The notes under the pieces: generated by a model
Database searches by the model: none
What the model saw: the letters and a program-made list of their open reading frames with translations, nothing else
What the model was told of the DNA's origin: nothing
In this document: positions 43,037 through 51,697 of the stretch, one piece after another
Layout of the letters: each line of letters begins with the position of its first letter
Position numbering within the stretch: the stretch's first letter is position 1
Program-made: the position numbers and the translations under genes
Assembly: GCA_942491575.1 (NCBI GenBank)
Contig: CALOBT010000025.1
Span: 248,001-312,000, forward strand
Origin: CAZHNW01 sp942491575
Lineage (GTDB): Bacteria; Spirochaetota; UBA4802; UBA5550
DNA length: 64,000 nt
Direction: 5' to 3'

Positions 43037-44353
43037 ATGAAGCTGATAATACATCGCGGGACTCATGAGATTGGCGGATCATGTGTTGAATTAATTGATG
43101 GTAGCAATCGTATCATCGTTGATATCGGGATGCCCCTGGTCAGTCCGGGGATGAAAGACGAGTCACGATTTGACTTCCGGGAATACAAGGACCTCTCGGG
43201 CCCGGAATTGATTGAAGCTGGAGTACTCCCCTCTATTCGAGGCCTCTACTCCTGGGATGAAAGTGACATCCATGTTGACGCTCTTTTGATCTCACATGCT
43301 CACCAGGATCACTATGGTTTCTCCTCTTTCCTGCGCAAAGACATCCCAATCTACGCAAGCAAAGGAACCATCGAACTGATGGAAATAAGTGCCATGTTCC
43401 TTCCTGACATAAAAGAAGCCTACAGCTATCGTCCTCTTACTGCATGGCAGGAAATAAAAATAGGCAGCTTCATTGTGAAACCGCATCTGGTGGACCATTC
43501 CGCTCCTGATGCCCTCGCCTTTGAAATCAGTGCCGGGGGCCGTAAGATATTCTATTCAGGGGATATACGGGCTCATGGTCGAAAGGAGGTACTCTTTGAC
43601 AACCTTCTTGCCCGGCCTCCCAGGAAGATAGACGCCCTCCTCCTGGAAGGCACCATGATGAGCCGTCCCGGACGCCAACAGTTTCCCAATGAAGATAATA
43701 TTGAAAATGCCTTTTTAGAGGAGTTCACTCGAAACGAAAATATCCATTTCGTATTCGCTTCTTCCCAGAATATTGATCGTTTCTGTTCACTCTACCAGGC
43801 CGTAAAACGGGCCGGGGCTACTCTCGTAATTGATTTATATACAGCATTCATCCTTCACCGGGTGCAAAACATCTCTAATCGCATACCCGATTACAATTCA
43901 CCTGATATTCGTATTAAGTACTGGAAATATCATGCCGACATCCTTGTTAAAAACGGGCATAAATCATTTCTGTATAAAGCAAATTCACGCAAGATTGAAC
44001 TAGATGAATTAGCAAAAATTGATGATCAGCTGGTAATACTAGCGAGGGCCAATACTCTTTTTAATAAAATGATATCATATATCCCGGACTCAAGTAATAT
44101 TAATCTCATCTTGTCAATGTGGCAGGGTTACCTTACAGGCGAGGATCCTGTAAGCACTTTCATGGAAAGGCATAAAATTAGCTGTAAATATATACATACA
44201 AGTGGACATGCGATTACTGATGACCTTGCTCGTCTGGTGCAGGCGATCAAGCCGCGTACACTCATACCAATTCATACCTTTTTCCCAGAAAACTATAGCA
44301 CACTTTCAAATAATGTTACCCAGTTGAAAGATGGAATGCTTTTTGAGATTTAA
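43037..44353 (+). CDS. MBL-fold metallo-hydrolase, RNase J-like
   Basis: The protein has 438 residues. The metal motif SHAHQDH (H87, H89, D91, H92), H154 in LVDHSAP, D176 in FYSGDIR and a late IPIHTFFP (His near 420) complete a two-zinc beta-CASP-like site. The N-terminus IIHRGTHEIGGSCVEL is also of the RNase J/beta-CASP type. It probably hydrolyses nucleic acid. It forms a pair with the upstream PD-(D/E)XK protein. It ends at the left edge of the duplicated TOTE fragment. Confidence 0.85.
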   Translation: MKLIIHRGTHEIGGSCVELIDGSNRIIVDIGMPLVSPGMKDESRFDFREYKDLSGPELIEAGVLPSIRGLYSWDESDIHVDALLISHAHQDHYGFSSFLRKDIPIYASKGTIELMEISAMFLPDIKEAYSYRPLTAWQEIKIGSFIVKPHLVDHSAPDALAFEISAGGRKIFYSGDIRAHGRKEVLFDNLLARPPRKIDALLLEGTMMSRPGRQQFPNEDNIENAFLEEFTRNENIHFVFASSQNIDRFCSLYQAVKRAGATLVIDLYTAFILHRVQNISNRIPDYNSPDIRIKYWKYHADILVKNGHKSFLYKANSRKIELDELAKIDDQLVILARANTLFNKMISYIPDSSNINLILSMWQGYLTGEDPVSTFMERHKISCKYIHTSGHAITDDLARLVQAIKPRTLIPIHTFFPENYSTLSNNVTQLKDGMLFEI

Positions 44354-44406
44354 GAGTTGCTTATTCTCACTGCATTTCGGGAACACATTATCATACATCA
44401 CCTGAT

Positions 44407-44795
44407 TGCGATTTTTCAATGGCAACACTAATCCCCATTTTATCAGCGGCATTTTTATACGATTGAACATTTGCCTTCCATGTTGCTTCATCAAAATCCG
44501 CAGGAATGAATGTACAAGTATCATTTTCTTTTATCGCATAAGTGCCAATAGTAATCCTATCTTCAAGATGAGACCGGGCTGTATTTTCATCCAGAGGATA
44601 AAATTGCTTATTATTGCAATCAGCGCATTTAACCTGAGGTTTATTACATATACCTTTCTTCCATTCATTCTGGCAAGCTGGGGAATACCCTTTAATACCT
44701 TTTGTTTTATTTTCCCAGAATTTTGGATAGACATCTTCTCTGCACCGGAAAAGCTGCAGAAATAAGTTAATTTTTTCTTCGGGAGTTTCGGGAGT
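44407..44795 (-). pseudogene. Duplicate fragment of the TOTE primase-helicase gene
   Basis: This 389-bp stretch matches 50707-51095 at a constant offset of 6300 bp with only a few substitutions and no indels. It corresponds to residues about 52-181 of the TOTE protein (Cys cluster and first half of the primase domain). No start, no promoter and no flanking homology exist, so it is a dead fragment. It lies in the 785-bp gap 44354-45138. Confidence 0.9.
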
Positions 44796-44901
44796 ACCCT
44801 TTATCCATTATATTTTTACTACTTAATACAACCTCACCAAATTGTGTATATTCAATAATAATCGTGAAGTGTGGTTTTGCTAAAAGATGTATGGATTTAT
44901 A

Positions 44902-44928
44902 AGATTGTCTTAAATTTAAGAAAAATCT
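44902..44928. repeat. Palindrome upstream of the excisionase-like gene
   Basis: A perfect 14-bp core TCTTAAATTTAAGA (44908-44921) is flanked by AGATT and AATCT. Candidate binding site of a regulator or recombinase. Confidence 0.4.
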
Positions 44929-45035
44929 ACCAAACAATTATACTTCAATCCTTTTCATTCATCCAAAGCTACATTTAATCTAAGTTTATTCATTGGATTG
45001 CTCATAATAAATCTAAATTTTCTAAAAAAATTCAG

Positions 45036-45047
45036 TTCGAATTCGAA
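45036..45047. promoter_or_regulatory. TTCGAATTCGAA palindrome before the excisionase-like gene
   Basis: A perfect 12-bp palindrome lies about 92 nt upstream of the ATG at 45139. It is a possible operator. Confidence 0.35.
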
Positions 45048-45138
45048 ATCATCATCTGCGCTTACAATATTATTACTAAATTCACTTAGCAACTATTGCT
45101 TAAGTTGATGAAATACATTTGATAAGGAGTTAGTAGTT

Positions 45139-45348
45139 ATGGAGCATAAACAAAACCCTCATGATAATCTAAGAGAAAACCCTTTTATAAAAACTAAAGC
45201 GTTATCAGAAAAACTCGCAATCCCGGTTTATACTTTGACAAAAATGGTTAGAATGGGAGTTATTCCAGCCTATCAGCCAATGGGTAAGGATTATTTCTTT
45301 ATAAAAACTGAGGTAATAAAAGCCCTGAAACAAACCAGGGTAAATTGA
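45139..45348 (+). CDS. Excisionase-like small helix-turn-helix protein
   Basis: The 69-residue protein has a MerR/excisionase-type winged helix: IKTKALSEKLAIPVYTLTKMVR, GVIPAYQPMGKDYFF, then IKTEVIKALK. AAGGAG lies 10 nt before the ATG. It is 13 nt upstream of the integrase gene. Such proteins direct excision or regulate the integrase promoter. Confidence 0.8.
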   Translation: MEHKQNPHDNLRENPFIKTKALSEKLAIPVYTLTKMVRMGVIPAYQPMGKDYFFIKTEVIKALKQTRVN

Positions 45349-45361
45349 AGAGGATAAACTC

Positions 45362-46561
45362 ATGGCACAGAAAAGACAAATAAAAACAAATAAAAAGCTC
45401 CCTGTTGGGATGCGAATGTACCGATTTGATGGTGTCTTTAATGGTCATCGCAAACGACCAAAAATCGTTTGTCGGCCTGGTGAGTTGAACCAGATTTTTG
45501 CAAAGTGGCTAAAGGAAAATTCTCTGAAATATGGAGCAGATGGTGCCGAATCATTTTTTGTAAATTTTGAAGGTTATCTGGAAAACTATTCCAAAAATAA
45601 TAAAAGTGAAAAACAGTATAAGGCTGAAAGAGTTTTTTTCGAAAACAGGTTGAAACCATTTCTAGGGAAGGATATCCATGTTACGGAATTTTCTCGCCTA
45701 ATGCTAGCGGATTACATTACCTGGCGTGAAAGCAATAACGGCAGAGGCGGTCAAACATCACGCTCAACTGTAAAAAAAGATATCAATATTCTTTCCAGTT
45801 TTTTCCATCGCTGGTGTATTCCTAGAGAAATTGTACAACTCAATCCCTGCTCAAATCCTGATTATGGAGAACGCAATGAGCGAGATATTATGATTTCGGT
45901 CACACAGCTGTTTGAATTGCTAGAAAAATCAGCTGATTCTAATTGTTACGAGAAGAACTGCCACCTCATTGCAAAAAAGAAAAGAAAGCGTCCATTGAAA
46001 GATCTGCCTAAAGCCACACGATTAAAGTTATTTCCGGTAGAAACGATGAAACATTTTCATACAGCTGTTGTTATTGCAGTGTTCTGTGGCTTCCGGAGAA
46101 GTGAAATATTAAGTCTAAAATGGAGTGATGTTGATTTCATAAATCACACTATCACTCTCCGGAAAAACAATACAAAGACAAATAAGACACGAAGAATTGA
46201 CATGAACGACTATCTATATGAATACCTAAAAGTATGTCGTTCTACTGATACTGGAGAAATAGTTGTTCCACTTGGTGCTGACTGTTTAAGGTACCGGTTC
46301 AATAAACTCAGGGAACGTCTATCATTTAATTTACCAGACGAACTTGGAGATATTCGTTTCCATGACATGAGACACCTTTTTGGAGAGTATGGTAGTGAGA
46401 GCGGTATTCACCAGCGTGATATGCAAACCTTTCTGGGCCATGAGTCATCACGCAGCACCGAAAGATACATTCGGCATGGTGGTTCAAATGGAAGAGAGAA
46501 GCTCACCAACATGTGTGATTACATCTTGGATAAGTATAATCATGAAACTGGTATGGTATAA
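45362..46561 (+). CDS. Tyrosine recombinase/integrase, intact catalytic domain
   Basis: The protein has 399 residues. A basic N-terminal arm-type domain precedes a core-binding domain (about 85-165; DIHVTEFSRLMLADYITWRE) and a catalytic domain with Arg in FRRSEIL (about 246), HDMRH (about 333-337), LGH (about 359) and the nucleophile Tyr in STERYIRHG (about 368). All needed residues are present. The att-like site A begins 6 nt after its stop, the usual position of an integrase next to its own attachment site. Confidence 0.93.
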   Translation: MAQKRQIKTNKKLPVGMRMYRFDGVFNGHRKRPKIVCRPGELNQIFAKWLKENSLKYGADGAESFFVNFEGYLENYSKNNKSEKQYKAERVFFENRLKPFLGKDIHVTEFSRLMLADYITWRESNNGRGGQTSRSTVKKDINILSSFFHRWCIPREIVQLNPCSNPDYGERNERDIMISVTQLFELLEKSADSNCYEKNCHLIAKKKRKRPLKDLPKATRLKLFPVETMKHFHTAVVIAVFCGFRRSEILSLKWSDVDFINHTITLRKNNTKTNKTRRIDMNDYLYEYLKVCRSTDTGEIVVPLGADCLRYRFNKLRERLSFNLPDELGDIRFHDMRHLFGEYGSESGIHQRDMQTFLGHESSRSTERYIRHGGSNGREKLTNMCDYILDKYNHETGMV

Positions 46562-46566
46562 AAGTA

Positions 46567-46632
46567 GCACACAAAAAACTAACTCCTGAAATAATCGGGA
46601 GTTAGTCTATACCTGTTCTCCGTTAAAAACAG
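46567..46632 (+). other. att-like site A, next to the integrase
   Basis: The order is GCACACAAAA, a hairpin (CTAACTCC/GGAGTTAG), then CTGTTCTCCG and TTAAAAACAG. Sites B (48583) and C (52075) share this order and several of the same words. It is likely one end of the element moved by the recombinase at 45362-46561. The rest of the 210-bp gap holds nothing recognisable. Confidence 0.5.
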
Positions 46633-46772
46633 AGGAGTAATATCAGAATCACCTCACCATTTAGGACATAGAGGTTGTTTCACGATATTTAAAGTTACCC
46701 CCATAGCTCTCTTAGTAAATAGAAACTTGTGCATTAAACCAGAAAAATGCAGCATATCGTAGAGAGTGCTGG

Positions 46773-47162
46773 TTACTTATAATCCTTTAAAACCTCATAA
46801 TGACCCCCTTTTGGTGGTCCGACATGCCTGATGATTCCAGAATTCCGTAATTTATCAAGATGGTATTTTATCCCATCAGGTGAAATACCACATTTCACAG
46901 CCAGTTCTTTTCGAGTAATAGTCGGCTTTTCTTTAATCAAGCGAAGGATTGCTTCCTGGGTAGTTTCCTCAAAAGGAAGATTCAAACTAAACCAGCCCCT
47001 GGGAGAATTATTCTCAATTACAGGTTCAATAAATCCTGCCTCCTTCCACTGTGCAATGATTTTTAACATACCACTTCCCGCCAGTTCAGCAAGCATTGTC
47101 TGGGTAATATTCAGGTTCTTGAGCCGTTCCCTGATTATAGATATAATTTCTGAGTGATTCAT
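46773..47162 (-). CDS. Winged-helix protein resembling the C-terminus of AlbA_2/RecG-like ATPases
   Basis: About 129 residues. The C-terminal half is a clear winged helix (KPTITRKELAVKCGISPDGIKYHLDKLRNSG) ending in PPKGGHYEVL, a phrase usually found at the end of larger AlbA_2 (Schlafen-like) ATP-binding proteins. The middle (AGSGMLKIIAQWKEAGFIEP) also fits that family. It may therefore be a 3' remnant or a stand-alone regulator. ATG 47162 is preferred to TTG 47222; no Shine-Dalgarno is present. It is divergent from the AAA ATPase and could bind the operators between them. Confidence 0.5.
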   Translation of the reverse strand: MNHSEIISIIRERLKNLNITQTMLAELAGSGMLKIIAQWKEAGFIEPVIENNSPRGWFSLNLPFEETTQEAILRLIKEKPTITRKELAVKCGISPDGIKYHLDKLRNSGIIRHVGPPKGGHYEVLKDYK

Positions 47163-47268
47163 ATTTTTAATATAATGAAAATTTGACTCATTTATGAATT
47201 TAAATTCATACTTATCAATCAATATTTTCAGTATAATGTGAATTTATCTACATGTTCTCAAATAGAAT

Positions 47269-47303
47269 GGTGCAATTTGAAGATTTTTTCTTCAATTTAC
47301 ACC
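47269..47303. promoter_or_regulatory. Operator-like palindrome 1
   Basis: GGTGCAATTTGAAGA and TCTTCAATTTACACC flank a 5-nt centre, with 13 of 15 positions symmetric. It shares its half-site with the palindrome at 47341 and lies just upstream of the -35 box. Confidence 0.65.
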
Positions 47304-47310
47304 ATTTTTC

Positions 47311-47339
47311 TTGACACTCCAGATAAATACTTATATAGA
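47311..47339 (+). promoter_or_regulatory. Promoter of the AAA_14/DUF4143 gene
   Basis: A perfect TTGACA and TATAGA are separated by 17 nt. Both sides are occupied by 35-bp palindromes, so repression is likely. Confidence 0.6.
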
Positions 47340-47340
47340 T

Positions 47341-47375
47341 AGTGTAAATTGAAGATTATTTCTTAAAATTACACT
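47341..47375. promoter_or_regulatory. Operator-like palindrome 2, ending at the start codon
   Basis: AGTGTAAATTGAAGA and TCTTAAAATTACACT flank a 5-nt centre (13 of 15 symmetric). The last base abuts the ATG at 47376. Its centre is 72 bp from that of palindrome 1, about seven helical turns. Confidence 0.65.
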
Positions 47376-48545
47376 ATGTATATTGAACGCAAACTAACCA
47401 ATCAGGCTCAGAGCCTTTTTAAACAATACCCGGTTGTAACCATTACCGGGCCAAGACAGTCAGGTAAAACAACTCTTGCAAAACAGGCATTTCCAGACCT
47501 TCCTTACATCAACCTTGAAGACATGGAAACCCGAACCTTTGCCCAACAGGACCCGAAGGGTTTTTTAAAAACCTGCTCTGAGGGAGCAATACTTGATGAA
47601 ATCCAAAATGCACCGGATTTAACTTCGTATATCCAGGTTCATGTAGACAGTCTTCAGAAAGAAGGCCTTTTTGTTCTCACAGGTAGCCGACAGTTCGAGT
47701 TGATGGAATCTATCAGTCAGTCCTTAGCAGGAAGAACCGCGCTTCTCAAGCTCCTCCCCTTTTCCTTTGAAGAACTTGCTACTAACAAAACCAAATTATC
47801 ATGGGATGAGTATATATACCGAGGCTTCTATCCACGTATCTACGATAAAAAACTAAATCCAACCCAGGCGCTTGCTGATTATTATACAACCTATGTCGAA
47901 CGTGACCTGAGACAGATTACGAATGTTCATAATTTAAATCTTTTTCATAAATTCGTGCGTCTCTGCGCCGGACGGGTCGGTCAGCTCCTTAATATTTCAT
48001 CACTTGCCAGTGATACAGGTATTTCCCATTCTACGGCCAATGAATGGTTGTCAATACTTCAAGCCAGTTACATCATCTTTACCCTTGAACCTTATTTTGC
48101 TAATATAGGAAAGCGCCTTATTAAGTCACCAAAGCTATATTTCTATGATACAGGGTTGGCAGCCAATCTTATGGGAATAGAAGAAGAGAGTCACGTAACA
48201 TATCACCCTCTTCGAGGAAACCTGTTTGAAAACATGGCAGTGATGGAAGTTTTAAAGTTCAGGTTCAACCGGGGGAAATCCAATAATCTCTATTTCTTCA
48301 GGGACAGCAAAGGAAATGAAATCGATTTATTCTATACTGCAGCTGGTAGAATAATTCCTCTTGAAATAAAGTCAGCGGAAACCATTGTCAGTGACTTCTT
48401 TAAAGGATTTACCTTTTTCGAAAAGAACATTCAGTCTGAAAACGATGGGCGGTTCATTCTGTATGGTGGAGACAGGGAAGAAATCAGGAACGATGTAGTG
48501 ATAACCAACATGAAAAGAGTCTGGAAAAATCTGGAGAGCCTTTAA
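47376..48545 (+). CDS. AAA_14/DUF4143 ATPase
   Basis: The 389-residue protein has a Walker A motif GPRQSGKTTLA (about 25-35), Walker B ILDEIQ, and the sensor phrase VLTGSRQFELMESISQSLAGR. A winged-helix segment (LASDTGISHSTANEWLSIL) leads into a C-terminal DUF4143 domain with NEIDLFY and PLEIKSAE, a PD-(D/E)XK-like arrangement. These proteins are widespread in bacteria and mostly uncharacterised. No ribosome site is visible because the operator runs up to the ATG; leader-poor or tightly repressed expression is suggested. Confidence 0.9.
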   Translation: MYIERKLTNQAQSLFKQYPVVTITGPRQSGKTTLAKQAFPDLPYINLEDMETRTFAQQDPKGFLKTCSEGAILDEIQNAPDLTSYIQVHVDSLQKEGLFVLTGSRQFELMESISQSLAGRTALLKLLPFSFEELATNKTKLSWDEYIYRGFYPRIYDKKLNPTQALADYYTTYVERDLRQITNVHNLNLFHKFVRLCAGRVGQLLNISSLASDTGISHSTANEWLSILQASYIIFTLEPYFANIGKRLIKSPKLYFYDTGLAANLMGIEEESHVTYHPLRGNLFENMAVMEVLKFRFNRGKSNNLYFFRDSKGNEIDLFYTAAGRIIPLEIKSAETIVSDFFKGFTFFEKNIQSENDGRFILYGGDREEIRNDVVITNMKRVWKNLESL

Positions 48546-48582
48546 AACGTCTGTTACATTATCTAGCTCATCATTAATTAAT

Positions 48583-48659
48583 GGCGCAATCCTGTCTCTC
48601 GAAAACTTAACTACTGTATTTCTCAGAAGTTAACCTGTCCCCGTTTTCCCTTAAAAGCA
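48583..48659 (+). other. att-like site B
   Basis: GGCGCAAT, a TTAACTACTG/CAGAAGTTAA hairpin with 7-nt loop (48607-48633), then CCTGTCCCCG and CCCTTAAAAGCA. Very similar to site C at 52075 and in the same orientation. Together B and C bracket the TOTE-VapBC operon. Confidence 0.6.
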
Positions 48660-48806
48660 ATTGGCATGTAGCATCAATCTCGATAACTGCTGGTTTGTTG
48701 AGTAGTTGCTGGAATCAACTATATACAAATATCCGCAAGGAAATTAATATTATGTTTTATCTGTCCCTTGATTCTATGGGAAAACAGCGCTAGTGTATAT
48801 AGCAGC

Positions 48807-51251
48807 TTAAAAAAGACTCCCCTGTCTCACCCACCTGTTTACCTTTTGATTTGCTGAATTCTCTATCTCATATCCCATTTGTTTATATGCAGAAACTCTT
48901 TTTTTAAACATAGAAATAGTAAGGCCAGAAGAAATATCAAGATAATCATAGATTACAACATCTGTCTTACCTTCACATTCTCGATGCAATCGTCCTGCAT
49001 ATTGAATCATTCTTCCCTTGAAGGAAAAAGGCATTGCCAGGAACAATGTATCAAGTTCAGGTAGATCAAAACCTTCTCCAATTAGTGATGATGTCGATAA
49101 AATATATGGCTTATTTATACTACTGATAGCTTCCTTAATATCTTCCAATACCTTTTTCCTAGCTTTTTTACCCATATCTCCGACAAGAATAAATTCTTTA
49201 GCATTCATATCAGAAAGATTATTCTTTATTTCTTCCGACAACAGGGATAAATGTTCTTTTCTTTCTGATATTATCAATGGAAATCTATTTTCAGCCACAG
49301 CATTCTTAACATCTACAGCAATCAATTTCAGTCTTTCCTTGTCAGTGGTTAATTCATTCCAGACTTCATGCATAGGAGGTTGTGGGCCTGCCTCAACAGG
49401 CATAGAAAAAGATGTTTCCTTCACTATTGTTCTTTTAATTAGATCTGCGCCTGCCTTATCCTGTATTTCATGCCTAATTGGACCGCATTGCATATGAATA
49501 ATAGCCTGCCATCCATCTTTTCGGTAGGGTGTTGCGGTAAGACCTAAAAAGTAACGAGCAGGAGACTCGTTTAAAACAGCTTCAAAAGATGCTGCAGGTA
49601 TGTGGTGACATTCATCAATAATAACCTGCTCATACATTGAAAAAATTTCACTTACATTATCCATTCTTGACAATGTTTGAAGCATAGCAATGTCAACAAT
49701 TTCACTTTTCTTTTTACGCCCACCACCAAGAAGCCCTATTTTTTTCTCTTCAATGTTCAGGAACTCAGCAATCTGCGACTTCCACTGGTCAACCAGCTGC
49801 TTACGGTGGACTAAGACTAATGTTGGGACCTTCCTTTTTCCTATAACTGCACACCCCATAACTGTTTTGCCGATCCCAGGTGGAGCAACCAAAACCCCAC
49901 AATCATTTTGCAATATTTCCGTTACCGCTATCTCCTGGACCTCGGTTAATGTACCAGTAAAGGCAAGATCTACTTCATTTGATTTCAATCTGACATCGTT
50001 AACACTTAATATACCACCGACCTTTTCGATTAACTGCTGACATGCATTAAGTGTTCCTCTGGGAAGCAAAAGGCGATTCTTATCAAATGATGCGCAGCAA
50101 ATATATCGAGGAGTATTCCATGTGGAAAACCTCATCCTCTGTAGTTCAAAAAACTTGGGGTTAGCAAATGTTGCAGTTCTTTTTAAAGCTGAAACCAGTT
50201 TAGCAGGTATAGAAGTCATATCAATAGATAGTTTTGAGCCAAATTCGATACTTATTTCTCCACTATAACAACTACTGTCAAGGTTTCCTGCCATCGGTTC
50301 AATTTCTCTTTCTGCTTCAGAAATATCATATTTATCACTTAAGTAGAGTTCTTCTCCATCCCTATCCAGCAGAAAATCTTCCAGAATGTTCCTTACATTT
50401 TTTTCTGAAATTCTTCTCAGCTGAGATAGATATTCCCATTGATTTTCATAAGGAAATAAATTGTCATCAAGAAAGACTGTGTTACCATTTTCTCGTGCTC
50501 CCCTTTGAAGAGGCAGCGCAATCAGATTTCCGAATCCTCCTTTTGGCAGAGAATCCTGGTTGGGGAAGAAACGATCGTAACTATCAAGGCTCAATGTATA
50601 TCTGTTAGAAGATGCATATGAGAGGATTACTGTTCCAAGTTTTCTTGCGAGAAAGGAAGGTATTGGTTTTGTGAAGAATATCCATGCATGGGCACCATTC
50701 CCTGATCGTGATTTTTCAATGGCAACACTAATCCCCATTTTATCAGCGGCATTTTTATACGATTGAACATCCTCCTTCCATGTTGCTTTATCAAAATCCG
50801 CAGCAATGAATGTACAAGTATCATTTTCTTTTATCGCATAAGTGCCAATAGTAATCCTACCTTCAAGATGAGACCGGGCTGTATTTTCATCCAGAGGATA
50901 AAATTGCTTATTATTGCAATCAGCGCATTTAACCTGAGGTTTATTACATATACCTTTCTTCCATTCATTCTGGCAAGCTGGGGAATACCCTTTAATACCT
51001 TTTGTTTTATTTTCCCAGAATTTTGGATAGACATCTTCTCTGCACCGGAAAAGCTGCAGAAATAAGTTAATTTTTTCTTCGGGAGTTTCTGGAGTTTTAC
51101 TTGATACTTTTTGACCGAGGATGGATGTGGTTCTATTATCCTCAATAGCAATTTCTTTTAATGAGGACAATTCATGGAGGAGAAGCGTCTTTTCTTCTTC
51201 AAGCTGAGATAATCGTTCTTCAATTTCATTAATTCTATTTGTTTTTGACAC
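48807..51251 (-). CDS. TOTE-type primase-helicase conflict protein
   Basis: The 814-residue protein starts with a coiled coil (residues 5-35). A zinc-binding Cys cluster follows (C93, C102, C109, C112), then an archaeo-eukaryotic primase fold with catalytic Asp152/Asp154 (AADFDKATW) and SRSGNGAHAWIFF carrying His188. The C-terminal part is an SF2 helicase: APPGIGKT (about 455-462), IIDECHHIP (about 545), GLTATPYRKDG, STSSLIGEGFDLPELD and QYAGRLHRE. This is the AEP-plus-helicase architecture that databases call TOTE conflict system primase. GTG 51251 is the start, 5 nt after the vapC stop, with no Shine-Dalgarno, so translation is probably coupled. Confidence 0.85.
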   Translation of the reverse strand: MSKTNRINEIEERLSQLEEEKTLLLHELSSLKEIAIEDNRTTSILGQKVSSKTPETPEEKINLFLQLFRCREDVYPKFWENKTKGIKGYSPACQNEWKKGICNKPQVKCADCNNKQFYPLDENTARSHLEGRITIGTYAIKENDTCTFIAADFDKATWKEDVQSYKNAADKMGISVAIEKSRSGNGAHAWIFFTKPIPSFLARKLGTVILSYASSNRYTLSLDSYDRFFPNQDSLPKGGFGNLIALPLQRGARENGNTVFLDDNLFPYENQWEYLSQLRRISEKNVRNILEDFLLDRDGEELYLSDKYDISEAEREIEPMAGNLDSSCYSGEISIEFGSKLSIDMTSIPAKLVSALKRTATFANPKFFELQRMRFSTWNTPRYICCASFDKNRLLLPRGTLNACQQLIEKVGGILSVNDVRLKSNEVDLAFTGTLTEVQEIAVTEILQNDCGVLVAPPGIGKTVMGCAVIGKRKVPTLVLVHRKQLVDQWKSQIAEFLNIEEKKIGLLGGGRKKKSEIVDIAMLQTLSRMDNVSEIFSMYEQVIIDECHHIPAASFEAVLNESPARYFLGLTATPYRKDGWQAIIHMQCGPIRHEIQDKAGADLIKRTIVKETSFSMPVEAGPQPPMHEVWNELTTDKERLKLIAVDVKNAVAENRFPLIISERKEHLSLLSEEIKNNLSDMNAKEFILVGDMGKKARKKVLEDIKEAISSINKPYILSTSSLIGEGFDLPELDTLFLAMPFSFKGRMIQYAGRLHRECEGKTDVVIYDYLDISSGLTISMFKKRVSAYKQMGYEIENSANQKVNRWVRQGSLF
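50707..51095 (-). repeat. Source copy of the 389-bp direct repeat
   Basis: This is the segment inside the TOTE gene that matches 44407-44795 in the same orientation, 6300 bp away. Homologous recombination between them would delete the recombinase, the ATPase and most of the TOTE gene. Confidence 0.9.
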
Positions 51252-51256
51252 GGATT

Positions 51257-51697
51257 TTATAAGTAATCTTTTAATACCAACACTTCAATCTCTTTTATTC
51301 TTTCCAGATCTTTATCGTTTGTGATAAAGAGAGTCGCATTATTTTCTATAGCAACAGCTAGCTGTATAGCATCAGGGGTTCTAAAATTATATTTCGCTCT
51401 CAGTTCTGCAGACTTTTCAGCGATAATAGCATCAATTGGATAAATGGTAAAATCATCCGAATCCAACAATAATTGGGTATATTTTTCAACAAGATCCTGC
51501 CGATCGTTCCTGATTGGTTTAGTCAAAACTTCAGTTAATGTAATAACAGAAGAAAAAAGAAACAACTTGTTAGTCCCATAATTAATAATTTCTTCAGCTA
51601 ACTTTGAGAAATCTTTGTTTTCTTCAATAAAATAAATGATTGGTGCGGTATCAAACATTAACCGAGAATGGTTACTGATGACTTCGATTATTCCCAT
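51257..51697 (-). CDS. vapC: PIN-domain toxin (VapC-type)
   Basis: The protein has 146 residues with the four acidic PIN positions: D16 (MFDTAPIIYFIE), E56 (ITLTEVLTKP), D109 (RTPDAIQLA) and D128 (FITNDKD). PIN toxins are metal-dependent ribonucleases, usually acting on tRNA or rRNA. Its ATG lies within the end of the antitoxin gene (10-nt overlap), and the TOTE gene starts 5 nt after its stop, making a three-gene operon. Confidence 0.9.
   Translation of the reverse strand: MGIIEVISNHSRLMFDTAPIIYFIEENKDFSKLAEEIINYGTNKLFLFSSVITLTEVLTKPIRNDRQDLVEKYTQLLLDSDDFTIYPIDAIIAEKSAELRAKYNFRTPDAIQLAVAIENNATLFITNDKDLERIKEIEVLVLKDYL

Noticed and set aside
44306..44734. Small genes at 44306-44524 and 44531-44734
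   Set aside because: Their sequence is the duplicated TOTE fragment read in the wrong frame. The same peptides appear as shadows at 50627-51151.
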